From Armillaria gallica (lineage: Eukaryota; Basidiomycota; Agaricomycetes; Agaricales; Physalacriaceae): a stretch of 64,000 bases of DNA. Every line of letters begins with the position of its first letter. The first letter of the stretch is position 1. The DNA is taken from assembly GCA_037576215.1 (NCBI GenBank), contig JBANDB010000005.1, forward strand, positions 2,790,001 through 2,854,000. Reading direction: 5' to 3'. Shown piece by piece: positions 1 to 9,145 of this stretch. The notes below the pieces were generated by a model that made no database searches, had not been told where the DNA came from, and was given only the letters and a program-made list of their open reading frames with translations. A program made the position numbers and the translations under genes.

Positions 1-1194
1 GGTGCCAGCAAGGTCGGATGGTTGGAATACAAGTCGATAAATTGATGAACACGATGGAGGAATTTGAGCCTCTTGTGCTCTGGCAGGGAGGCGCGCTTAT
101 TTTCGACATCCCATTGAATACCAATGTAGACGAAGATGGGGGCGAAGTCGGACCATTTCGTTTTGTGCCAAGGAATATTGAGCGGTTCGATGAGCTTCTT
201 GGCCGAGGCCATGTCGTAAGGGTAAGTGAAGCCCAGAGCTTTGTTTCCAGATGATGGGAAGCGAAAAACGTTGAGATCATCAACCCATTTGACAGCGGGA
301 GCCACCTTCTCCTTCTCCCAGATGTCCATCGCTGCATTTGCGATGGAACCAGCATTGCCCTCTGAAGAGGCGCAACCAAATGGACAGCAATGGTCAATAA
401 AGAAACCGTTGGAGCCTTGCACCACAAAGTACTGCTTGTGGGCGGGAAGAATGGGGCAAGTTCGGTGGAATTTTGCGATGTCCAGGGTCATCGCCTGGGT
501 GCCTGGAGGCGCATGTGAAATCTAAGAGAGGGACTTAATGTCAGAACACATGAATTAAATCCAGATAGACATTAAGATTATTGAGAACGGCGACTGAATG
601 TCAAACAGAAGGTGTACAAATGTACAAAGGGTACGAATGTACGTCATACAAATGTATTCAGGAAGTACGAATGTACTGGAAGGTACTAATGTACGAGGGG
701 GAAGAAGACCAACTCACAATGTCAGCCACCTGAGCCACAGAGCCGAATCACGTAGGAAAGTTCTCGGTGTCAATATAATCATTTGTGGATGGAATGTCCT
801 TGGTACCCTTGGACAAGTTTCTGACCACGCGAAGTTTGGGTTCTTCTCCTGGCCCTTGCTCTTGAACATTTACTGAGAGCGGGGAACACTGGAAAGGCCC
901 CAAGATTGTCTCCACCTCAGAACGAGAAAGAGGACCCGACATCCGACCCGCATCAGCTTCCTCCTGTAGGTAGCCGTCGATGAAGGCCTTGTGCTTGGGG
1001 GAAGAAGTCCTATTCGGGAAAATGGTGGAGCACTGAAGAGGTGGGAAGTCACCCATGGGGAAGCCGTTGCGTAGTTTTTGTACCAAGTCAGAATGGAGAT
1101 GAGAGATATTATGCTTTTTGAGGAAGAAGTCAAAGGCATCTGGGCTGTATGGTGTGATGACGCGCTCCCGAATGGAAGATTAATCAGGCAGAAG
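1..1194 (-). pseudogene. Reverse transcriptase of a DIRS-like (tyrosine-recombinase type) retroelement, decayed, runs off window start
   Basis: On the minus strand a reverse transcriptase reads from about 1190 down to base 1 and continues outside the window. Before the intron it shows the motif VRNLSKG and then TNDYID followed by ENFPT; after the intron come a TLDIAKFHR block and the catalytic-type WVDDLNVF, then a run ending in HRVHQFIDLY. These fit fungal RTs linked to tyrosine recombinases better than Ty3 or Ty1 RTs, which carry YxDD; this family call is from memory. An intron of 196 nt (717 down to 522, GTGAGT...TTAG) keeps the frame exactly. Decay is visible: an in-frame TGA directly after ENFPT, probably a lost arginine CGA, and a frame change plus stop near 1175-1184 separating it from the gag-like ORF upstream. 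The recombinase part is not in the window. Confidence 0.6.
522..717 (-). other. Intron in RT gene carrying GTAC-N-AATGTAC repeats
   Basis: GTGAGT at 717-712 and TTAG ending at 522 on the minus strand, joining DI and ISHAPPG in the same phase. The intron is long for a fungus (196 nt) and between 608 and 696 holds five imperfect copies of the 12-mer GTACRAATGTAC. Confidence 0.55.
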
Positions 1195-2602
1195 GAACGG
1201 GCTTGGGCTCGGCTGTGCAACACCATGCGAATGCGTGGTGGTCATGGGCCAAGCAGAAGGAGCAGACGTGGAGAGGGGAGACACCATGGGAGCAACGATT
1301 GCCTCGGTCTGGCGAGATGTTCCAGGAGATGCAAATCTTCTGGCTCTGGTTGCCTGCTTTGGGAGCAATACTACCTCTATCCCCAGCGACGAAGACGGAT
1401 GCAGTGGGTTGGCCTGACTCAAAGGAGTTGAACTTGCATTGATGAATGCGGTGTCCTCTTCTAGCGCAGATGAGGCAGATCGCGGCGTCGGGCGAAGAGG
1501 TCCCGGCGTCGCTCCTCCGAAAGGATGACATGATCCTTCCAGTGCCCTGATGGAAAGACGTGGCCAAGGAGCGGGAGCTTTGCTGAGAGGCTAACTGGTT
1601 ACGCATGCAAATGTACTCCTCCTCGTGTTTCCGATCCCTCTCATCCCGGATGTGTTCCTTTGTCTGGGAGAGCTCTGAGGCGTAGTATTGTTGGGAGAAC
1701 TTGAACCCTCTGTCCGAGTTGTGGTAGTCAATGCGAAGCTTGATATCAGTGGCCAGGACCGCCTCGTAAATGAGGGAGAAGTCAATGAGGTTGTGGAAGA
1801 AAAAGAAGTGGTCCTCCCAGCGTTTTGCCCACGCCGCATCATGGACACCATCAGGGGAAGTTCGTAGGGAAGAAAGGAAGTCGACGTAGCGAGGAGAAGC
1901 GTCTCGCCATTGCAACTCCGTGAGATCGGTCTCTTTGCCAAATCTAGCGTTAGAGACATCAAGCACAGTGACTTTACCCTGACCATGGTCCTGTATCTTC
2001 TTCGTTGGGAGAGTATCACCTTCTCGATGGATGATGGCAATGTTTGCGAGGGTGAAGAGGTGTAACGGGATGTACTGCTTAGCATCGGCCAGACGGTATA
2101 GCTCTGCGTGATAGCCTTCGAACTGGAAAGAGGAACCAGGCTGGCGTTCCACCTCCTCACTGCAATTAAAGATCTTCTTACGCTTTTCGGTGACGTCCCC
2201 AGGGGAGTCGTCAACCGCATCCCTCGGCCGTTTGTTCTTCAGCCCCAGGAATCCCGAGATGAGCTCCTTCGACTTTGGAGTGATCTTGGCCAGAGCCTGC
2301 AGAAACTTGATGGAAGAATTTTTGGGGGACGTAGGTGGAGTGGGTGTATGCTGTGAACCCTCTGTGGTCAGCAAAGAGGCTAAGGAAGATGCTGGGGAGC
2401 GTCCGGTCTCTGCATGCTTATCTAGCCTATCCTGGTTATCAGCCTTCACCAGGGTGTTCCATGCTCTCTTGCGTGAGAGTGACCAGGTGGCCAAACGTGC
2501 TTTGTCTGCGTCGTCCCCATGGGTTTTGTCCTTCCTGTAACTGAGAGGGATGGCTGGTGGCAGTGGCAGACCAGCCATGAAGCCCGGAGGAGGAATAGAC
2601 AT
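1184..2602 (-). CDS. Gag-like protein with CCHC zinc knuckle
   Basis: About 472 residues from ATG at 2602 (MSIPPPGF); a GTG 108 bases upstream keeps the frame but ATG is the likely start. It has a hydrophilic Ser/Thr/Pro-rich N-terminal third with TPTPPTSPK, a basic patch (KNKRPRD, TEKRKK), a central Trp/Phe-rich region (RWEDHFFFFHNLIDF), and near the C-terminus CLICARRGHRIHQC, a C-X2-C-X4-H-X4-C knuckle. It lies directly upstream of the reverse transcriptase on the same strand, so it is taken as the nucleic-acid-binding Gag-like ORF of the same retroelement. The last 70 residues run into a stop at 1184-1186, a few bases before the RT frame opens. The reading frame is otherwise open for its full length. 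The exact family is not recognised. Confidence 0.6.
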   Translation of the reverse strand: MSIPPPGFMAGLPLPPAIPLSYRKDKTHGDDADKARLATWSLSRKRAWNTLVKADNQDRLDKHAETGRSPASSLASLLTTEGSQHTPTPPTSPKNSSIKFLQALAKITPKSKELISGFLGLKNKRPRDAVDDSPGDVTEKRKKIFNCSEEVERQPGSSFQFEGYHAELYRLADAKQYIPLHLFTLANIAIIHREGDTLPTKKIQDHGQGKVTVLDVSNARFGKETDLTELQWRDASPRYVDFLSSLRTSPDGVHDAAWAKRWEDHFFFFHNLIDFSLIYEAVLATDIKLRIDYHNSDRGFKFSQQYYASELSQTKEHIRDERDRKHEEEYICMRNQLASQQSSRSLATSFHQGTGRIMSSFRRSDAGTSSPDAAICLICARRGHRIHQCKFNSFESGQPTASVFVAGDRGSIAPKAGNQSQKICISWNISPDRGNRCSHGVSPLHVCSFCLAHDHHAFAWCCTAEPKPVPSA

Positions 2603-2854
2603 AGCGATGAGATCAGCGAAGAGCGACAAAGGGACGGAGCGATGATGGAGAAAGCACGAAGTGGGAACGAAGTGAAAATACAAGAGCGCAGAATAGCGCA
2701 GGACGATCACGTTGTTTGGCTGACTTCACTGGGCCAAACATCTGGGGAAACGCGACACAAAACACTGGGGAAATGATCTCTCTATTTTGCTACGCTTTAC
2801 TTGGCCAGTCACAGAGTCTGAGCCGTTCGTGCCTCACATCAGACTTGTGTGGCA

Positions 2855-3835
2855 ACACGACAGCTGTCGGTGAACTGTGGTAGATCAATAAAAGAGTTGA
2901 GCGAGATGAGGAAGGCAGACATACTCAAGAACACCAATAGCTCTTCTGTCCCTCTCTATGCCTGCAAAATGCTCCTGGCTTCCTCTTAGGCCATCCCCTG
3001 CACGTTGACGCGTTGAACCAAGTCTGAGCGTTGTTTGGTTGAGGAGCGGCCACCGTTGGAGGTGCAAAGTCAAGGAATCGCCAGGCCAAGAAATAAAACG
3101 AGGCTGGGAGGAAGAGCTTTTGTTTGCGTACGCATCCAAACGAGGAACACTAGGCTTTGAATGTGCGCGCATGCTCGCACTCGGATGGAGAGGGCGGTCC
3201 GAACTCCGATCACAGCTCTCTTCCGACTCCCACCATCATCGAGGACTACATCCATATCACCCTCGCCTGTCCAGCAAAAGCCTCCTCTTCGTTGTTCACT
3301 GTTTGCGATCCTCTTTTCACACGTCCTCTGTCCTTTGTGCCCAAGTCAACCATCCGTTTCTTAATCCACGTGCCATTGATGACCGGCCTCCTCCTAACTG
3401 TACCAGCTGTTGGTCTTCTTCATACCAACGTCTCCTTCCGATGCATGTTCATGGCTTCCAGCGTTTCATGCTGATGACCTGATTGGCCGCATGCGACAAG
3501 AATCCGAAAGCAGATGAAAATAAAAGATGCGGCAGAACGCAGAGGATGTCGCTTTTTTCTCAGCGAACGGTCCATTATGGACCACAATTGCGAACACCAC
3601 CCTCATGCCAATCACCAGAAGTCATTGAAGGAAGCGAGTAACGTTCGGCGAATGCCAGCGTCGCGTCACCAGCATCCAGTGTGTTATGGACAGCTCCAGG
3701 GTATGTCTACCATTGTCATCTTGAATGCTGAACTCGTATTGACGCAACTGTCATCTGCAGTCTGTTCGTCGAGACGAAGAGGAATTCTCCAACTCTTGTT
3801 AGTCGGCAATGTCGTCGGAGCCCTATGGTGTTAAC
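2855..3835. repeat. Dispersed repeat A, copy 1
   Basis: About 980 bp that match copies at 7990-9145 and 63060-64000 by eye, including TCAAGAACACCAAT, a shared CCTCTTAGGCCATCCCC block, CGATCACAGCT, and a shared stretch with GTATGTCTACCATTGTCATC. No long conserved ORF is shared between copies. A GTATGT...TCTGCAG segment near 3702-3760 looks like a small intron and is kept in copy 2, so the repeat may derive from a spliced transcript. It sits just upstream of the gag-like ORF, in opposite orientation. Confidence 0.75.
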
Positions 3836-3840
3836 CTAGC

Positions 3841-4800
3841 AATGGCATCCTCCGTTATGATGGGAGAAAAGAACAAGTCCGGAACAGCGTCCAGGATTCC
3901 CCAGACGACGCCCCAGATGCTTCAGCCTGACTCTGGCTTCCGTTTTTCATTGGATGGATCTTCTCCCTTCCCATGACAGGATCTTCTTGGACCACCCCCA
4001 TGCCGTGATTGGGGTATCAAGCCCATCTATATCGGTTCCGCCATCTTCGATCAAGCGGTTCATCCATGTAAGGTTGGACCTCATCAACCTTGCTCAGTCG
4101 CCTTCCGCGGCCACGAGATACACTCCAAGGAGTGTTTCGATCCGCTCCCGTTCAATCCCAATAGCATGGAACTTGTACACACATCTGGAGGAGGCGTCCC
4201 AGATGGCAAGAGGCCAGCGGGACAGAGATCTACATATCACGGCCCGATCCGATCCCCAAAGTATAGTCAACAGTAAACCTGCGTAAAGGGACCCTTAACT
4301 TGCGGGAGGATGCAAGCAAACTTGCACCCTAAAACCTACCTTGTGCCTGGAAAAAGTATACTCACGCCTGTCTGATTTATTACACGCTATTACGTCCATA
4401 GCCACGCACCACACAGGTGACCACGTTGAATTTCTAGTGCCCTTCACTACTTACTATTTCTCCTGACACACCCACCCAAGTCCTCCCTTCTCTGTTCAGG
4501 TAGCGCCCGATCTGTCATTGCAGCTACGTCTTAAGCTGCTCAGATTCCAGGTTTCCTGAACAACTGAGTTCTTGGCTTCCACTGCTACGCTTCCGGCATC
4601 TCTTCATCCTGGTATTCATCCGGGAACCTGTCTCATTGCCGGTCTCCCCTCTGCTCAACTCTTAGTTATCTCAAATCTGAGAGTTCCCCCCCCAACCCAA
4701 GAACGAGCATTTGTTCTACGCATCTTGTTACCATCGCCATTCTTGTCTCAATTCATAGCTTCGCTTAAACCGTCTAGCACGCTAACTCCGCTGCACCAGC
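3841..4800. other. Intergenic region upstream of Smr gene
   Basis: No supported gene. Open stretches on both strands (for example plus 3954-4286) have no recognisable domain. The last ~350 bases before the ATG at 4801 are pyrimidine-rich (CCTCCCTTCTCTG near 4483) and probably hold the promoter and leader of the Smr gene. Confidence 0.4.
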
Positions 4801-5927
4801 ATGTCTATCTTGTCTATCTTGATGGGGATTCTCGGGACTGCGGTCTTGCTGATGATTGCCTGGTTTTTTTGGGCCAAATTATCCAAAGAATGCAGCAGGT
4901 CTGGATGGTATATCCTTCCGGTTCACCGGCCACAGCAACATCGACCGGTATATCAGCCATTTTCTCTTCCACCGCCTCCATCCCAAAGTTATCGACCGTC
5001 ACCATATACCCCTCCGGTTCATCAGCCAGAGCAACATCGACCGGTATATCAGCCACCCCCTCGTCCACTGCCTCCATCACAATCATCGCCGCATAGACCA
5101 CCATCACCACGTGGACCGCCAAAACACGAGGTATCACAGCTTCTTTCACAGTACTTCCCACTCGCTGAAAAGTTTGAAATAGGACGACAACCAGCAAGAC
5201 CAGCCAAATGAAAACTACGATGACCTTCGTGCATGCGCGAATAAGGAAGGGGATGAAATGGCAAGATGCTTCAATGAAAGCCACGAGGCCCAAATGCGCG
5301 GGGATCGTGCTGCAGCCAAGGACCTCTCGAACCAAGGGAAAATTCATAAACAGAAAATGGAACAGCTGCACAAAGAAGCGAGCAACTGCATTTATCTTGG
5401 TCAGTGCTATCCACTTTGACTCGATTTGAATGCTCATTTTCTCGATAGAAAACAACCGGGTAAGCTGGTTGCGTGTCACGTTCGTTTGGGATACTAATTC
5501 TGCTATCCAGGATAGAAAACCTGGGGAGATTGACCTGCACGGTCTTTACGTCAAAGAAGCTATTGCATATACAGAAACTGCCCTCGAAGAGGCGAAGCTT
5601 CGAGGTGACTCTGAAATTAGGCTCATCGTTGGTACGTGCAGGTCACACAAAGTCTTCCATTGAATCTGAAGTCTGTATTGTAGGTAAAGGGTTGCACTGT
5701 AAGGATGGGGAACCAAAATTAAGACCGGCTATCGAGGGCCTGATGCGCAAGTATGTCGGCATACATTCTGCAAGTAATCTAAGTTCGACTAACCTGATTC
5801 GTACAGATACCAGTTGCCCGCAGAGTTTGACCTCTCAAATTCCAGTGTTCTTGTCGTCGAGCTTAATGGACACAGCCATCGCCAACATCTCAATATTTCC
5901 CACCATCGCTCTCGCCATCATAGTTGA
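4801..5927 (+). CDS. Membrane-anchored DUF1771-Smr domain protein
   Basis: Six exons (4801-5130, 5183-5399, 5449-5459, 5511-5631, 5684-5750, 5807-5927) give 288 residues; all five introns are 49-56 nt with GT/AG ends and branch-like TACTAAT or GACTAAC, and phase is kept at each junction. Residues 3-27 are a hydrophobic segment, probably a membrane anchor. Residues 38-108 are Pro/Gln/His-rich with HRPVYQP twice, from a 96-bp tandem repeat. Residues 121-183 match DUF1771 (YDDLR, RGDRAAAKDLSNQGK, EASNCIY). From 193 follows Smr: IDLHGLYV, then the GKGLH loop at 227-231, ending near LVVELNG. Smr domains bind or cut nucleic acid; DUF1771 usually precedes Smr in eukaryotes. Exon 3 is only 11 nt. Start chosen as the ATG that includes the anchor. 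The C-terminus is short and Ser/His-rich. It appears intact, the best host gene in the window. Confidence 0.88.
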
Positions 5928-6020
5928 CGAGCAGACAACATCGGAGCGTAGGAGAGCACGGAAACAATCCATCCCCAACTCTACTGCAAAGACATGTACT
6001 AGATAAAACCTGACGAACAT

Positions 6021-6240
6021 ATCTTAAGATGTAGTGATTAAAATCAACTTGAGATGAGCTGAGATAAGCCTGACTTAAGTCAGCCTTAAGTACTAACTAC
6101 ATTACCTGTAAGTTCTTGTGTATTAATCTATGCACTTAAGTCACCATCTTAAGATAGCGAGATTAAGAGCATCTTAACCTTGATCCATGATGGCTTGAGA
6201 TGATCTTTAGATGCACTCTTGAGATGGTCTTGAGACACAC
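6021..6240. repeat. CTTAAG-rich palindromic patch, possible MITE remnant
   Basis: The perfect palindrome ATCTTAAGAT occurs at 6021-6030 and 6146-6155, with further ACTTAAGT and CCTTAAG copies between, and repeated GAGATG/TTGAGAT words after. No coding potential. It lies between the converging ends of the Smr gene and the KOW gene. It could be a degenerate miniature element or a shared terminator-like region. Confidence 0.35.
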
Positions 6241-6370
6241 TCAGAAAAGATTTAAATAAGACCTGGATTTTCCGAATATACATGAATCATGATGTGCAGA
6301 ACAAAATCGTTGATTTATGCCCTAGTAATCAATTAAGTCGTTATCTTCATGAACATGCGAGAAGCAACAC

Positions 6371-7940
6371 TCACTTGACTTTCTTGTTTTTAGGAGGTTG
6401 TCCATCATCTTCACCTTTTCTTACGTGTTTCTTGGAGGATGTAGGCTTGACAGGAGAGTGTCCAATCTTGTTAGCTGATGCTATTCTTGTTGATGCCTTA
6501 CTGGCACGTCCTCCATGGCGTACTTCCAGCAGCTCCTCGGGAGACTCCTCGTTGACTGGACTCTGTTTGAGCGGGGTGGCTTTGCGAGGGGCTTTCTTCA
6601 AGATAGTGGCTTTCTGAGGCTTGGACGCAGCAAGTGTCTTGTCGTGTCCACTTGACAATACCTCTAGTGCCTGTAAGCCATCATCGTTATTGTCCTGGAT
6701 GGCGAGACCATCATTTGATGGTGGATCGGAAAAATCGTTCTTGTCCAGAACCGGATCGTCTTGCAGGACATCAAGTTCGGCGTTGTAATCGTCTGGTATC
6801 ATATCATTTCTATCTTGATCCTCGATATTGCTATGGTCAGATCCCGAGTTTGGATGTTGCTTTTCTGCTTCTTTTGATGAGGCCGGACTGGGTGACTTTG
6901 GTAGTCCTGGATTTCCTTGGTCGTTCGGAGCGGGTGGAAGATCGGTCGAGGTGATGGAACTCGAAAGGGTCAGGAGCATCCTCACATGAGGTATTCTTGA
7001 GATATGCAGACATCAGAATCGTTTCGACGTCGCCCATTTCAGTAGGAGAGCAAGAGATCGTTGGCAGGGATGGCCATCGCTCGGTGTCATAGTACTGGCC
7101 TGGGTTGCTTGACAGCTGAGCATAGGGGATATCTGGGCAGGGTGTAATGCCTTCATGGGCTTTTACTGGTGGCATGTTCAGCAAATATATAACAGTGCAA
7201 ATGTCTACTAGATTGCTCACCCCATAATGAATAAAAATAATCATCCATCAGTACCTTTAGCTTAGACAATGGCATCTGCTGGAGGTCAATGCGAGGGAAC
7301 AACATGACACTATTGCTGCATGTCCTGACATGGTCTGAGCATGCAAAACAATCTTTGAGCAGATTCACATACCCTGCATCCTTGGCTATAGTGACCTTCC
7401 ATCACTTCAATGAAGATGTTGTCGCTGACATCCTGGACAAAGCCATGTCGCCCTAGAAAGTCCCCCCCGACTACCTCCACGTAGTCGCCCAGTCGAAAGA
7501 TCTTGACGATATCATGCCATGGGTACCAAAGAGCACCATCCGCCATGGAGATTTGAATGGCTTTTGACTGTATTCGCATGACAATCCCACTCAGGGAGTT
7601 GGGCGCCACAACCGGCTCTCCCTCACTGAAATGCCATTCTCGGGGTAAAACGTTGTCATCGTCGCCGTACTCATAGTCCAGAAACTCTACGAAAACAGTA
7701 ATGCAAATGATTATATGTGCTCATACAACAAAATGTACCTAATTCATCATTGTAACCTTGAGCGCGCTCTTGCTCACTGTAATACTGGCGATTGACATCA
7801 AGGTTCAGCACTCTAACAGAATTTTCGGTCTGTTCGATGCGTGCATGAGTTAAGTTTATGTTTTGCAAAAGAGACCTACTGCAGACATTGATGCCACGAA
7901 ACTTAGGCACCAGTATGTGTGGTGTCAGATACGCGATCTT
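6371..7940 (-). pseudogene. KOW-domain (Spt5-like) protein, 5' exons missing
   Basis: Minus-strand gene in several exons. The first visible exon begins at 7940 just after a polypyrimidine tract ending in AG (the run of A at 7942-7958 on the plus strand) and reads YLTPHILVPKFRGI; a short intron (GTAGGT...AACAG) follows. A further exon (about 7687 to 7360) encodes FSEGEPVVAPNSLSG and then FRLGDYVEVVGGDFLGRHGF, two KOW-like motifs as in Spt5 relatives. Downstream exons encode a hydrophilic tail with acidic stretches (DDYNAEL, DNNDDGL) and a basic end (KKHVRKGEDDGQPPKNKKVK), stop at 6371. KOW folds bind RNA or protein partners in transcription. Repeat A copy 2 starts immediately upstream, so the 5' part is displaced or lost. 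Spt5-like KOW genes are expanded in Agaricomycetes (recalled). Splice sites after 7360 are uncertain. Confidence 0.5.
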
Positions 7941-7989
7941 CAAAAAAAAAAAAAAAAAACAGCGGATTCAGATTCATATGCTAATAATC

Positions 7990-9145
7990 ATGGAGAGAAT
8001 AAAGTCATCACTTCCTCTTAAGCCATCCCCTACATGTGATACATCAAATCAAGTCTGAGCATTGTTTAGGTTGAAGAGTGGCCACCATTGACATTGAGGT
8101 GCAAAGTCGAGGAATCGAATGAGGCATGGAGAAAGAGCTTTGTTTGCATGCACATCAAGATGAGGAGGCTTCAAGGCTTTGTATGTGCATGCATGCTCGC
8201 AGTCAGATGGAGAGGCCGATCCGAACTCTGATCACAGCTTCCCTTCTGTCTCCCACCGTCATTGAGGACTACATCAACAATGCTCTCATCTGTTCACCTA
8301 GAAAAAGCCTTCTCTGAAAGCATACACAAGGCCTCTTCTCCAAGTAACTCCAAGTCGTCATAAACATACTGAGAGGAAGGTAGGCGTAGGACTTGGCATT
8401 GTGTAGATGGAAGAGTGGCCATGGGTAGGAAGAGAAGGACATGTCTATGATCTTCATCAGTCGATTCTCATATGGAGCCTACATTAAGCTCTAGCTGTTG
8501 GACTCAAGGCCGCAAACAATTCTCTTGGCTGTAAGTCTTCCATTCTTATCACGCTGAACTCGTACTAATGGTCGCCAAAAGAAGCTTGAGTTGTTCACTG
8601 AACCTTTGCTATCCTCTTTTCACATGTCCTCTGTTCTTTGCACCCTAGTCAACCTTCTGTCTTTTGCTTCTTGCATATTCCAAAATCCACGACCGGCCTC
8701 CTACTGAATGTACTAGCCATCGGCCATCTTCTGCCTCCCTCTGATGTATGTTTATGGCTTTTGGAGTTTTACACTGGCAACTTGATTGGCCCAAGGATCC
8801 AGACTTGGAAGAATGAATAGAGGATCCACTTGGTGTACAGATTGTCCCTTTTCTCTCAATAGATCATGACTGCGAACTTCACTCTGAGTTTCATGCCAAC
8901 CACCAGAAGTCGCTAGTGACGTTTTGGTGACTGCAAGGGTCGCAAGCAGGGCAGCATGTCACCATCAACCAGCATGCTTTGAACAACTCTAGGGTATGTC
9001 TGCCATTGTCATCTCGAATGCAGAACTCGTATTGATGTCAATGTCCTTTGCAGTTCATATAATCATTTATCGAGAGGAGACAGTAACGAATGACTTCAAG
9101 GAGTGTGTTTGTCAGTAATATCGTCAGAGCACTCTGAGTCAGTGC
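7990..9145. repeat. Dispersed repeat A, copy 2
   Basis: Second copy of the repeat at 2855-3835, more diverged, mostly by C-to-T and G-to-A changes. Recognisable from CTTCCTCTTAAGCCATCCCC at 8012 through GTATGTCTGCCATTGTCATC near 8994 to about 9145. It abuts the 5' side of the KOW relic. Confidence 0.7.

Noticed and set aside
3039..3482. 147-residue frame in repeat A copy 1
   Set aside because: Not conserved as an open frame in the other two copies of the repeat.
7942..7958. Run of A as a retroposon poly(A) tail
   Set aside because: On the minus strand it forms a pyrimidine tract followed by AG directly before a coding exon, so a splice acceptor explains it better.
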